Source of the DNA: Aurantiacibacter gangjinensis
Lineage (GTDB): Bacteria > Pseudomonadota > Alphaproteobacteria > Sphingomonadales > Sphingomonadaceae
DNA: 64,000 nt
Reading direction: 5' to 3'
Assembly (NCBI RefSeq): GCF_001886695.1
Contig: NZ_CP018098.1
Span: 124,001-188,000 of the forward strand
The notes beneath the pieces were generated by a model. The model was given only the letters and a program-made list of their open reading frames with translations, did not search any database and was not told where the DNA came from. Position numbers and translations under genes: made by a program. This document shows, piece after piece, positions 36,579 to 44,929 of the stretch. Each line of letters starts with the position of its first letter. Positions within the stretch are counted from its first letter, which is position 1.

Positions 36579-37370
36579 TCAATCGGGACTGGCCGAAAAC
36601 GCACTTTCCACGGCTTCGCGCACTGCGCGTAACGGGTGGCGACACGTTATTCCCGATCGCTGCAAGGAGCCATCCGGATCGTAACCAGCCGCCAGCAATC
36701 TTTCGCGCAAGCCCCGATCGCCGATGGCATGGTCGGCGTAATCGGCATTCCCGTCATGGATTGGCTCAGCAAGCTCCACACAGTCCAGGCCGAGGAAGGC
36801 GTAAAGGGCCTTCGCCACCTGCTGCGGGTGTTCGACCAGCTCTTCATAATGCACGACCATGGCCGCGTGCAGATAGCGTAAATCGTCATCCGCCAGAGCA
36901 TAAGCATCGAGCGCATAGCGGATCAGCGCTTCAGTGCTTTGCTGCGACCATTTTGCCATGGCAGCCGCGAGCTTCAGCGGGTTGCGCTTTACCACGATGA
37001 ATTGCGCCGTCGGAAATAGGTTTTGGTACAGCCGCATCCGCGTGAGATTGACCGGCGATTTCTCGACACGCCATGGCTTGGCAGAGTCGAACCAATTGGA
37101 CCAGTCGTGCTCGATCCGCTGCTGCGTTTCGAGGGTGTCGAACGCGCATCCTTCTACCAGATGCTGGACCGGGTCGGTCGCAAACTCACCCGGAATGCCA
37201 TGCAGCGCGGTGTGCGGGATGCCGCCTTGCAGATAGCATCCTTCGTTTTCCGGAACAGGCGCGTTCTCGATGGATGCGATCTGCGGATGATTGCCGAGGA
37301 TGCGGGCCACGAGGCTGGTGCCGCTCCGATGCAGGCCGGCAACGAAGACATAGCGGTGAGGCAGCGCCAT
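36579..37370 (-). CDS. PAPS-dependent sulfotransferase family protein
   Basis: The 263-residue protein starts MALPHRYVFVAGLHRSGTSL, where GLHRSGTS is the 5'-phosphosulfate loop that binds PAPS. The 3'-phosphate region is present in FIVVKRNPLKLAAAM. Length and layout are those of bacterial sulfotransferases acting on carbohydrates or small molecules. It is flanked by two Crp-like genes, on the same strand, and lies in a region rich in glycosyltransferases, which suggests a glycoconjugate acceptor. The acceptor itself is unknown. The stop of the downstream Crp-like gene (37375) is 4 bases from its start. Confidence 0.8.
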   Translation of the reverse strand: MALPHRYVFVAGLHRSGTSLVARILGNHPQIASIENAPVPENEGCYLQGGIPHTALHGIPGEFATDPVQHLVEGCAFDTLETQQRIEHDWSNWFDSAKPWRVEKSPVNLTRMRLYQNLFPTAQFIVVKRNPLKLAAAMAKWSQQSTEALIRYALDAYALADDDLRYLHAAMVVHYEELVEHPQQVAKALYAFLGLDCVELAEPIHDGNADYADHAIGDRGLRERLLAAGYDPDGSLQRSGITCRHPLRAVREAVESAFSASPD

Positions 37371-37374
37371 TCTA

Positions 37375-38136
37375 CTAACCGAGTCGGTCCCGCATCAATT
37401 CGCTGCTATCACCGTAGAGGTATTGCGGATGGAATTTTGCGTAGGCTTCCAGTCGCTTGCGATCGGGGATGTTGACGCGGCCTCGAACGACATCTGCGAG
37501 GTCTAGCTCGCGCAGCTTCTTGATGGCGCGGTTCGCGTGGATCACCGTGATCCCGCACGTGTCGGCGATGTCACGCTGGCGTAGCGGTGTATCGAACCCG
37601 CCGCTATCGCCCAGCCCGACCATGTCCAGTCGGCGCGAGATTTCGGCAAGGATATGCGCAATGCGCGGTGCTGCGCGCAATTTGCCGAGCTTAACGATCC
37701 ACTCGCGGTGCATGGCGGCGTCCAGCAGGGTGCCGAACCAGAAAAGGCGCGCAAGATCGGGATCGGTCGCCATGATGTCGCGGATCTTGTCGTGCGGCGC
37801 GAGCCCGATCGTCGCCGTGCCTACGGCCTGAATGTTATGATCGAGCCGCTTGAGGGCAAAGCAATGCATGTCGACGAAATCGCCCGGCACGTGAAAACTG
37901 ACGGCGTGCCGCTCGCCCTCCTCCTCGATGGTGCGCAGCATGAAGCCTTCGATAAGGATGGTCGAGACATCGCAGGTCTCCCCAGCATGGATGATCGTCT
38001 CGTCATTGGCGAGCGTCCGCGTTTCGGCGATCAGCTCTTCGATCCGCTGCTTTTGCCCTACATCGAGAGCGGATCGGAGGCGGCCAGCAAGGAAACGGCC
38101 CGTTTTAGGGTAGTCTTGTATTTCGACATCATTCAT
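37375..38136 (-). CDS. Crp/Fnr family transcriptional regulator (second copy)
   Basis: This 253-residue protein has a cNMP-like sensor domain (FHVPGDFVDMHCFALKR) and a C-terminal winged HTH (IADTCGITVIHANRAIKKLR). The ATG at 38136 gives MNDVEIQDYPKTGRFLAG; the long open frame upstream is a shadow. It is a paralogue of the copy at 35738-36511. It lies divergent to the GT4 gene, with a 108-base shared promoter region that carries a TAGGTTGG motif also found upstream of the sucrose-phosphate-synthase-like gene. Confidence 0.85.
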   Translation of the reverse strand: MNDVEIQDYPKTGRFLAGRLRSALDVGQKQRIEELIAETRTLANDETIIHAGETCDVSTILIEGFMLRTIEEEGERHAVSFHVPGDFVDMHCFALKRLDHNIQAVGTATIGLAPHDKIRDIMATDPDLARLFWFGTLLDAAMHREWIVKLGKLRAAPRIAHILAEISRRLDMVGLGDSGGFDTPLRQRDIADTCGITVIHANRAIKKLRELDLADVVRGRVNIPDRKRLEAYAKFHPQYLYGDSSELMRDRLG

Positions 38137-38199
38137 CGGAGCGCCTCCTGCCCAACCAAAGCAACGCACGCTGACAAGTTCCGCCTGCATGCGAACCAT

Positions 38200-38210
38200 T
38201 GTTAGGTTGG
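38200..38210 (+). promoter_or_regulatory. TGTTAGGTTGG element upstream of the GT4 gene (candidate operator)
   Basis: TGTTAGGTTGG lies 35-45 bases upstream of the GT4 start and in the divergent Crp promoter region. Its TAGGTTGG part occurs in the same orientation relative to the SPS-like gene, at 43505-43512 on the other strand, inside the palindrome GCCAACCTATGTTGGC (43504-43519). Its TGTTAGG part recurs at 36558-36564, upstream of the first Crp gene. A shared regulator site is inferred from these three occurrences only. Confidence 0.35.
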
Positions 38211-38244
38211 GGGCGGGAGCGGCTGGCGGGGCCGTTGTCGGTTT

Positions 38245-39399
38245 ATGCCAACACAACCGAATGCGGAAAGTCTGTCCATCGCCGTCGTGGCGCATATTCG
38301 CCATGCCATTGCAGAGCCTTTTCAGGGCGGCATGGAATCGCATGCCAGCATGCTCTGCAAAGGGCTTCGGCGCCGGGGGCATTCGGTCACGCTGTTCGCG
38401 GCTGGCGGGTCGGATGATCCGTGCCTGGTGCCGCTGTGCGATCGCCCTTATCAGGATATCCTTCCGTGGGATCTTTATCGCGGCAGCTTCGAACTGGCCG
38501 AGTACCAGCGACACGCGTTCAGCTGCGCGCGTTCCGAAATCCGGGCGGGCGGTTTCGATGTCGTTCACAATAATAGCCTTTATCCGGACCTCATCGGCTG
38601 GCTGCGCGAGGATGGTGTGCCCTGTGTGACATCGCATCACGTGCCGCCCTTCGCCGCAATCCGCGATGCGACCGTAAAGGCCAGCGATGCACAGCATGCG
38701 CAGTTCACCGTGACGTCGCAGGACCAGAAGCGCATCTGGAGCGAGGCGGGCGTTCCATCCATGCAGGTCGTTCACAACGGCATAGATATCGATTTCTGGC
38801 GGCCGGGCGACCAGTCGGGCGAACATCTGTGCTGGGCGGGACGCATCAACCCGAACAAGGGCGTTGAGGATGCGATCCTCGCGGCGCGGATGGCGAATGT
38901 CCCGCTGCGGCTTTTCGGCCCCGTCGATGATGCGCCTTACTTCGTCGACCGCATCGAACCGCTCCTAAATGCAGAAATCCAGTTTTTCGGCGCCGTCTCG
39001 CGCGAGCGGCTGCGTGATGAGATGGCAAGTGCCTCAGCCGTCCTTGTCACGCCCAAGTGGGATGAGCCGTTCGGATTGGTCGCAGCCGAAGCCATGGCCT
39101 GCGGCACACCGGTACTCGCCTATGACCGCGGTGCGCTGCGCGAAGTGGTGGGGCCGGGCGGCATCGTCGTTCCGGACGATCATTCGTCCTTGGCACGCGC
39201 CATCGCCACGCGCGCGTCCGTGGACCGCGATTTGTGCCGCATGCGGGCCGTGACACATTTCTCCGTGGAAGCGATGCTATCCGGTTACGAAGAACTCTAT
39301 GCGACAGCCATGGTCGGCCGCGGGCTGACTGTCGCACCTTCGGCCGCTGCCTTTGCCGACGCTTCGAGTTGCTCCAGCACGACGGTGCTGCTGGCGTAA
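38245..39399 (+). CDS. Glycosyltransferase family 4 protein
   Basis: The 384-residue protein has a GT-B fold with an N-terminal domain (IAVVAHIRHAIAEPFQGGME) and a C-terminal nucleotide-sugar domain (LCWAGRINPNKGVEDAILAA, then the EPFGLVAAEAMACGTPVLA motif, an E-x7-E equivalent). Retaining transferases of this family move a sugar from a nucleotide donor to sugars or lipids. The donor and acceptor are unknown. Its last 103 bases overlap the end of the convergent GT2 gene. Both proteins keep normal-looking tails, so the overlap is real, not a start error. Confidence 0.88.
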   Translation: MPTQPNAESLSIAVVAHIRHAIAEPFQGGMESHASMLCKGLRRRGHSVTLFAAGGSDDPCLVPLCDRPYQDILPWDLYRGSFELAEYQRHAFSCARSEIRAGGFDVVHNNSLYPDLIGWLREDGVPCVTSHHVPPFAAIRDATVKASDAQHAQFTVTSQDQKRIWSEAGVPSMQVVHNGIDIDFWRPGDQSGEHLCWAGRINPNKGVEDAILAARMANVPLRLFGPVDDAPYFVDRIEPLLNAEIQFFGAVSRERLRDEMASASAVLVTPKWDEPFGLVAAEAMACGTPVLAYDRGALREVVGPGGIVVPDDHSSLARAIATRASVDRDLCRMRAVTHFSVEAMLSGYEELYATAMVGRGLTVAPSAAAFADASSCSSTTVLLA

Positions 39400-40247
39400 G
39401 GTTCGTCTTCCTGCTGGCGGGTCAGGGCTAGGTCATGCTCGTCCGGCTCGCGCAGCTTGACGAAGGTGCCGTCCTCCTGCCGCTCCACCAGCCCCATCAG
39501 CACGAAGGCGCGCACCCAGTGCTGCATTGTATGATGACCCCATTTCTCGCGGAAGATCATGCTGTTTTCGAGCACGGAATTGATGTGATGCACAGGCGGC
39601 ATGTGATGCGGATGATATTGGTGATAGGCTTTCGCACCGCGAACCCACCATATGTCCACGCCGTGCTCATCGATGGTGCGCCCGAAATCGGTGTCTTCGC
39701 CGCCATAGCCCACAAAGCGCGGGTCGAACCCGCCGATCTCTCCAAATAGCGAAGCCTTGAGAGCGAAGTTCAAGGACCAGAAACAGCGATAGTCGCGGCA
39801 ACGGCCTATGGCATCCTGCGGCGGGCCGTTGCGGTCGCGATGTTTGACTGCGATGCGGTCGAACGCCGCATAGTCTATGCCATCACAGGTCGCGCCCTTC
39901 GGCAGATAGCCGACTTCGCCCATCAGCAGTCCATCTGCCATCTCGGCTGCGGCAACGTAGTCGCCGACCAATGCCGGCGCGGGGATACAATCGACATCGA
40001 GGAAAACGAGGAACTCGCCGCTCGCGGCGCTGGCCGCCAGATTTCGTGCCTTCGCAAGTGGTATCGCATTCGCGCCCATCACGATCTGGCGGATCGGGAA
40101 GGAGGCGGACGGCAGCTGATAGCGCGTGTCCTGCATGACCGCGATGACAAGCTCGCCCGGAGGACGCTCGCTCTGCTTCAGACCGTTTACAAGATTGGTG
40201 AGATGCTCTTCGCGGCCGAATGCCAGGGTGCAGACCGAAACCTTCAT
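39297..40247 (-). CDS. Glycosyltransferase family 2 / GT27-like protein
   Basis: The 316-residue protein starts MKVSVCTLAFGREEHL and has a GT-A fold with a DxD-type motif (VFLDVDCIPAPALV). It carries a C-terminal galactosyltransferase-like element (CFWSLNFALKASLFGEIGG, then VGYGGEDTDFGRTI), which resembles the Glyco_transf_7C motif. The start at 40247 overlaps the stop of the upstream GT-B gene by 4 bases (ATGA), so it is translationally coupled. The 3' end overlaps the convergent GT4 gene by 103 bases. Donor and acceptor are unknown. Confidence 0.85.
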   Translation of the reverse strand: MKVSVCTLAFGREEHLTNLVNGLKQSERPPGELVIAVMQDTRYQLPSASFPIRQIVMGANAIPLAKARNLAASAASGEFLVFLDVDCIPAPALVGDYVAAAEMADGLLMGEVGYLPKGATCDGIDYAAFDRIAVKHRDRNGPPQDAIGRCRDYRCFWSLNFALKASLFGEIGGFDPRFVGYGGEDTDFGRTIDEHGVDIWWVRGAKAYHQYHPHHMPPVHHINSVLENSMIFREKWGHHTMQHWVRAFVLMGLVERQEDGTFVKLREPDEHDLALTRQQEDEPYASSTVVLEQLEASAKAAAEGATVSPRPTMAVA

Positions 40248-41386
40248 GCCACTACCTCCAGCGGGGGGCGAATGTCGGCGCTTTCCTGCCAAAGCGTGGC
40301 GACGAGCCGGTCGATCCAGTCTGCGGTCGCCTGTGCGGCATTGCTTTCGACGATGCTGGCCTGCTGCTCGGGAGAAAGCGCCTCGCAGGCTGCCCACGCG
40401 CGTTCCCATCCAGCTTTGTCGGATGGCCAGTCGCCAAGCACGGCGGCGAGCCCTTCGCGCTCCAGCGCTTCGGCCTTGCGCACCTGTTCATCGAAATAGC
40501 GCCATTCCGGAACGACCAGCCATGGGCGACCGATGGAGCAGACCATTTGTACGGTCGTGTTGCCGCAGGAAGAGACCACCCGATCAGCCGCCGCGATCCA
40601 GTCCTGCGGATTGTCGACCCAGCCACGATGTTCGAGATTGCCCGGCGCAGTTTCATGCCATTCGCTGCGTACCTTGCCGATGGTGATCCAGCGCGTATCC
40701 GGTTCCGCCCGCGCGCCCAGGGTCAGCGGCGTATTGGGGGTACCTTCTCCGCCGCCGCCGGCGATGACTAGCACGATGCCTTCATCGGGTTCGAGCCCAA
40801 GGCGCTGGCGGGCGAGATCGCGGCTCGTATACTCGCCGATCGCACCGCCAATGCCGGGTGCGTAATGGGTCTTGGCCCGCATCCAGGCTGGCCGATCGTC
40901 CTGCTCCAGTGCCTCGTGATACGGTGCGATGAGACCGACCGCACCTTGGTAGGCGGCCATGTGCCCGGCATCGTTGCGATTGCCATGCTGCAACACGCAA
41001 ACATGTGGAACCGAGGCGATCCGTGCCAGCTGTGCGAGCTCGGCGGACACATCGGTGATGAAGAGCGCGGGGCCATTCTTGTTGAACCAATCCGTAATTG
41101 TGCCTACAGCCTGCGTGATGCCATGCCATCCCAGCGGTGCGCAGTGGACGGTGTCCGGCATCGGAACATTCGCAAGGGCGGGCACTTCGTCTCCGATCGG
41201 CTCGAAAAGCGAGGGGACACGCTTCAGTGCGATCCGCTCGTCAAGCTCGGGGAAAATGTCGTCGCGCGCGCAAAACAAGGTCACGGGGCGTTGGCCGATC
41301 AAAGCGTTGGCAATCGCCGCGGATCGCTCCGCATGGCCGCGGCCTTGGTGATGGACGAAATAGCCAACAGGTTTGCGATAGGTCAC
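40244..41386 (-). CDS. GT-B glycosyltransferase (UDP-glycosyltransferase/MurG-like)
   Basis: The 380-residue protein starts with GTG at 41386. It shows an N-terminal Rossmann-like domain beginning YFVHHQGRGHAERSAAIANA and a C-terminal nucleotide-binding half with VLVIAGGGGEGTPNTPL, RVVSSCGNTTVQMVCSIG, and a pocket of the type PWLVVPEWRYFDEQVRKAE. This resembles GT28/MGT enzymes. It is coupled to its neighbours at both ends: the start overlaps the stop of the SPS-like gene (GTGA), and its stop overlaps the GT2 start (ATGA). The acceptor is unknown. Confidence 0.8.
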   Translation of the reverse strand: MTYRKPVGYFVHHQGRGHAERSAAIANALIGQRPVTLFCARDDIFPELDERIALKRVPSLFEPIGDEVPALANVPMPDTVHCAPLGWHGITQAVGTITDWFNKNGPALFITDVSAELAQLARIASVPHVCVLQHGNRNDAGHMAAYQGAVGLIAPYHEALEQDDRPAWMRAKTHYAPGIGGAIGEYTSRDLARQRLGLEPDEGIVLVIAGGGGEGTPNTPLTLGARAEPDTRWITIGKVRSEWHETAPGNLEHRGWVDNPQDWIAAADRVVSSCGNTTVQMVCSIGRPWLVVPEWRYFDEQVRKAEALEREGLAAVLGDWPSDKAGWERAWAACEALSPEQQASIVESNAAQATADWIDRLVATLWQESADIRPPLEVVA

Positions 41387-43443
41387 GCGGCGACGCCTTC
41401 CAGTTCCGGCGAGTTGGTCAGGCCGCGATAATGTTCCAGCCCCTCGACCACGCCGACACCGTGCGACGCTTCGCTCACATAGATATGGGCGGCATCGGCA
41501 AGGCTCGCGACTTCGGGCGCATGATTGGCGACGAGGATCGCCTGCGCACAGGCGGTGAGCAGGTCGGCATCGTTGCCGCTGTCCCCTGCGGCCAGCAGAT
41601 CGCCGATCGACAGGCCGAACAGCTCTGCCACACGGTCCATGGCTGCGCCCTTGCCGGCGTATGGCGGCAGGATATCCAGCAATTCGCCATGGCTGAAAAT
41701 GATGCGCGCATCAATCCCGGCAGCGATCAGGCGTCGCTTGATCTCGGGCAAAAGCGCTGCATCCTTGAGGAAATAGCTGCGCTTGAACTCGCGCTGTTCG
41801 TATCGCGCTTGCGAAGAACATGCGGACACGCATGCCAGCGCCCGCTCTACCTCGTCCGGATACCAGTCCACTGAAATGCGCGCGGAATATTCGCTATCGC
41901 GCAGCAAGCGGCCATGCTTCTCGACGTAGATTTCCGTGCCAACGGAAGTGATCCATGCTGCCGGGGCGGGCAGGCCCCATTCGCGCACCAGCCGCCGCGC
42001 TTCGATAATGCTGCGTCCGGTCGCGACCGTCAGTGCCACATCGTGATGCGTGGCGAAGTATTGTGCAACCGAGCGTGCGCCGATCCTGCATCCCGTCAGC
42101 GTGTTGTCGATGTCGCTCACAAGCATCTTGCGAACCCGGTCAGGAGCCGCCTGCCTTTTCGGCAGGGACTGAGCGAGCTGCACCAGCTTTTGTGCGTAAG
42201 CATCCCACGACATGGCGCCGATATTGTCGAGCGCCGCCGCGCTCTTTTCGCGCCAAAGCACGGGATTTAAAACGAGCTGCGCAATGGCAGCACCGATAGC
42301 CGTTTCGTCGGTCGGATTGACCAGCAGGCCGTGCTGCAATTGTTCGATAATATCGACCGGTCCGCCCACCTCGGTGGCGACAACCGGCAGTCCATGCTTG
42401 GCCGCCTCCAGCAGCGTCAGGCCAAACGGTTCGCACAGGGCTGGATTGACGAAAACGCCGCCCGATCTTGCAGCAAGCGCATAAAGCGCATTCACCTGCG
42501 CATGGTCATGCGTTTTCGGATAGGCGACCCGGCCGTGGAGGTTGTGGCGGTCGATGCGCTGGATCAGTTGTTGCAGGACATCGTTCTGCTCTTCCTCTCC
42601 CGCCGTCAGATCGCGGCGTTGCCCGGCCAGGATGACAAGATTGCATTGTTCGCGCAGGTCCGCATGTATCGCATAGGCCTCGACCAGTGCGGCAAGGTTC
42701 TTTTTGCGAACCGGACGGGCGACCGCGAGGATGATCGGCTTGGACGGATCCCGGAGAAAGGGTGCGAGCAAGCCTTGTGCCGAGGCTTTGTCGGCGGATG
42801 ACGGCAGGCTGCCGTCTATGCCGGGTGTGATGCGGGTAATGCGATCTACCCGCGCGCTGGGATATTTCATCAGCTGCCGCTCGCACTCGTCTCGCGAGGA
42901 TGCGACGACCTGCGCGGCCTGGCCGATGGCGCGGTCTTCTTCGGCGATCCGGGCCTCCAGCTGGGCTGGCAGCCTTTCGATGCAATTTGCCTTGTCCATT
43001 CCCAGCGAGTGGGCGGTGTAGATGAAAGGTATGCCGAATTCGCGCTTCACATGCGCGGCGACATCCGCTGCATCGGCAAAATGCGCATGGATCAGATCGG
43101 GCAGGCGTTCCCGTCTCCGGAGGTCTTCTAGCAGAGCCTGGATGAAGGCAGGCCGGTCTTTGAGCAGCGCTTCCTTGGCGAGGTAAGCGCGATTGCCGGT
43201 ATCGAGCCGGCGTATTGCGAGCTTTTCGCTCACCTGCTCGTATTCCTCGCTGTGGACCGCGCCGAGCAGGGCATCGTCGAAGCGCCGCGTCAGGATCTCG
43301 CAGAAATCGACATCGTCGCGGCGGGACAACGCTTCCATCTCGCCAAGAATGTAGGTGATGTGGCCGCCAGTATCCTCGGTAATGCCATAGCGGACCGGCT
43401 CGGTTCGCAGGCAGCCACCCAGGGCGATCGACATGATATGCAT
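41383..43443 (-). CDS. Sucrose-phosphate-synthase-like glycosyltransferase fused to a HAD-IIB phosphatase
   Basis: The 686-residue protein has two domains. Residues 1 to about 435 form a GT4 glycosyltransferase of the sucrose/mannosylfructose-phosphate synthase type, with GGCLRTEPVRYGITEDTGG, AVARPVRKKNLAALVEAYA and FVNPALCEPFGLTLLEAAKH. Residues from about 440 form a HAD-IIB phosphatase of the sucrose-phosphatase type: motif I DIDNTLT at Asp444 and Asp446, then TVATGRS, and the later GDSGNDADLL. The fused pair would make a sugar-phosphate glycoside and then remove its phosphate. The donor and acceptor (sucrose, mannosylfructose or another sugar) cannot be told. It is the first gene of a coupled operon with two further glycosyltransferases. 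The ATG at 43443 is preferred. Confidence 0.85.
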   Translation of the reverse strand: MHIMSIALGGCLRTEPVRYGITEDTGGHITYILGEMEALSRRDDVDFCEILTRRFDDALLGAVHSEEYEQVSEKLAIRRLDTGNRAYLAKEALLKDRPAFIQALLEDLRRRERLPDLIHAHFADAADVAAHVKREFGIPFIYTAHSLGMDKANCIERLPAQLEARIAEEDRAIGQAAQVVASSRDECERQLMKYPSARVDRITRITPGIDGSLPSSADKASAQGLLAPFLRDPSKPIILAVARPVRKKNLAALVEAYAIHADLREQCNLVILAGQRRDLTAGEEEQNDVLQQLIQRIDRHNLHGRVAYPKTHDHAQVNALYALAARSGGVFVNPALCEPFGLTLLEAAKHGLPVVATEVGGPVDIIEQLQHGLLVNPTDETAIGAAIAQLVLNPVLWREKSAAALDNIGAMSWDAYAQKLVQLAQSLPKRQAAPDRVRKMLVSDIDNTLTGCRIGARSVAQYFATHHDVALTVATGRSIIEARRLVREWGLPAPAAWITSVGTEIYVEKHGRLLRDSEYSARISVDWYPDEVERALACVSACSSQARYEQREFKRSYFLKDAALLPEIKRRLIAAGIDARIIFSHGELLDILPPYAGKGAAMDRVAELFGLSIGDLLAAGDSGNDADLLTACAQAILVANHAPEVASLADAAHIYVSEASHGVGVVEGLEHYRGLTNSPELEGVAA

Positions 43444-43503
43444 TGGCGGTTCCTCGGCGTGTGTACCGAGATAAAAGCGCGGCAAGCGGCAGGGCGGACC
43501 AAA

Positions 43504-43519
43504 GCCAACCTATGTTGGC
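43504..43519. promoter_or_regulatory. Palindrome upstream of the SPS-like operon (candidate operator)
   Basis: GCCAAC-CTAT-GTTGGC is a perfect 6+4+6 palindrome. It sits 61-76 bases upstream of the start of the SPS-like gene. Its CCAACCTA half equals the reverse complement of TAGGTTGG upstream of GT4, which supports shared regulation, possibly by a Crp-family protein encoded nearby. Confidence 0.4.
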
Positions 43520-43589
43520 GTTGTCGGGCGCTGACAGGCTGCGATGCCGGGCCGGTGGGAACGTGGACGATCAGATTGGGAGGCCAGTG

Positions 43590-44051
43590 ATGGAACGGTT
43601 GCATCAGAGCGTGCCAGATGGACAGATGTGGAGCATGTCATGGGTCGCCTATTTCGTGCCTCTGCTGAAATACGGGATCGCCATCGCCATACTGAACGCG
43701 ATTTCATTCGTTCCGTGGTGGGTGACCGCATTGTTAGCGGCAAGGCTCGTCTACAAGCTGCTCGATCTCGCGTTCACTGTTATCGCTCTCGACAGTCAAG
43801 GTGTGTGGCTGCATCGCGGGTTCCTGCCATGGTCGAAAGGTATGATCGGTGTTAAGTGGCGTGACATCGACTAGGCCGAATGTTCGCTGGGTCTGTTCTC
43901 GTGGCTCGCCCGTTCGGCGAGCGTGCAGGTGAGGCATCGATACACGCAAGGGTCCGAACTGCTCATTGAGCATGTAGCCGACGGCAGAGGACTTATGACT
44001 GCCATCAATGGTAACCACGAGAAGATGGTCGCACGTGGCGCGCTCACCTGA
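43590..44051 (+). pseudogene. Membrane PH-like domain protein interrupted by an in-frame TAG
   Basis: The frame from the ATG at 43590 encodes 94 residues with two hydrophobic stretches (VAYFVPLLKYGIAIAILNAI and VTALLAARLVYKLLDLAF). A bacterial PH-like start follows (LDSQGVWLHRGFLPWSKGMI, then VKWRDID). A TAG at 43872-43874 follows, but the same frame stays open for another 58 codons to TGA at 44049-44051, and that part continues the domain in a coding-like way (SWLARSASVQVRHRY, LLIEHVADGRG). A nonsense mutation in a once intact gene is therefore likely; amber suppression or sequencing error are alternatives. The function is unknown. Confidence 0.6.
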
Positions 44052-44085
44052 TGTCCGGCATCTGATGGCAACGACAGGGAGTTCG

Positions 44086-44670
44086 ATGATGCAATCGCCG
44101 ACGACACGCATACCGCAATACATGTTGGGCTCGGCAGCAGCGCTGTCGCTATCCTTATCTGGCTGCACCACGAATCCTGGTCCGAACTACGAGCAGCCCG
44201 GCTTCTTCTACGAAGTGGACGAGGCCGGCGAAACCGTGGCCGAGCCACCGGAATTGCCAGCGGCCGTCATGGATGCAATCCGAGCGACTCTGAATGGCGA
44301 AACGGTAATGGTCGCGGGTGTCCGGATCGAGGGAAGCGATCTCTACGTGGTCTATGTGCGAAATCGCGGGTTCTGCGGTAGCGGGGGATGTCGCGCGCAG
44401 ATATGGCGACATGACAGGCAGGTCACCGAACGACTGGAGCCGCTACCAGTAGGACGGTTGCCCATTGTTCGGCTTCAGAACGGTGATGACGGCAACGTCC
44501 GGCTCGGCGTGACAGTCAGCGACGCTACGACCGATCCCTATCTGTTGGGCGTCGAACTTAACGCGGAAGGTTGGGATCCAGACGGCTGGAGTGCAGACCT
44601 TGCGACCCATATTGGAACGCCGATCCTGAGCAGACCTATGCTCCAGCCGATCGAAAATGCCGGGCAATAG
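44086..44670 (+). CDS. Lipoprotein of unknown function
   Basis: The 194-residue protein starts MMQSPTTRIPQY (ATG at 44086 or 44089) and has a lipoprotein signal peptide with lipobox LSGC near residue 25. The mature part begins TTNPGPNYEQPGFFYEVDE and contains a region with two cysteines, GFCGSGGCRAQ, which could form a disulfide. I do not recognise the family. It follows the interrupted PH-like gene. The frame and signal are convincing; the function is open. Confidence 0.6.
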   Translation: MMQSPTTRIPQYMLGSAAALSLSLSGCTTNPGPNYEQPGFFYEVDEAGETVAEPPELPAAVMDAIRATLNGETVMVAGVRIEGSDLYVVYVRNRGFCGSGGCRAQIWRHDRQVTERLEPLPVGRLPIVRLQNGDDGNVRLGVTVSDATTDPYLLGVELNAEGWDPDGWSADLATHIGTPILSRPMLQPIENAGQ

Positions 44671-44776
44671 TCTGCAAATGCTCCGGCGCTAACGAAGCGA
44701 TACAAGCTGACTCGCTACTGCATACGAACCGCTTCCGCTCGGGCGGACGCTGGCGCCGCGGCTGCGGTTGGTTTCA

Positions 44777-44929
44777 TCAAGACGGGCCGAACCATTCGTT
44801 GATCCAAGACAGACCTGTCCACCCTACGGCCAGATAGCCTCCTGCAACGAGCAGACCCACGAATGAAACTTCCAGCCAGAACCAGATCGATGGTTCTGGC
44901 TCGGACGGGTCGTCCCAATCACGCAAGGC
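44777..44929 (-). CDS. Possible small membrane protein or gene remnant
   Basis: This open frame of 50 codons has a coding-like translation: an acidic, proline-containing head (RDWDDPSEPEPSIWFWLEV) and a hydrophobic span (SFVGLLVAGGYLAVGWTGL), ending WINEWFGPS. No ATG lies within it; a TTG at 44926 could start a 49-residue product, or the piece may be the tail of a lost gene, as a TAA precedes it in frame. No ribosome-binding site is obvious. The family is not recognised. Confidence 0.35.
   Translation of the reverse strand, partial: ALRDWDDPSEPEPSIWFWLEVSFVGLLVAGGYLAVGWTGLSWINEWFGPS

Noticed and set aside
38827-39253. Plus- and minus-strand frames within the GT4 gene region
   Set aside because: They are shadows of the GT4 gene, which has clear motifs.
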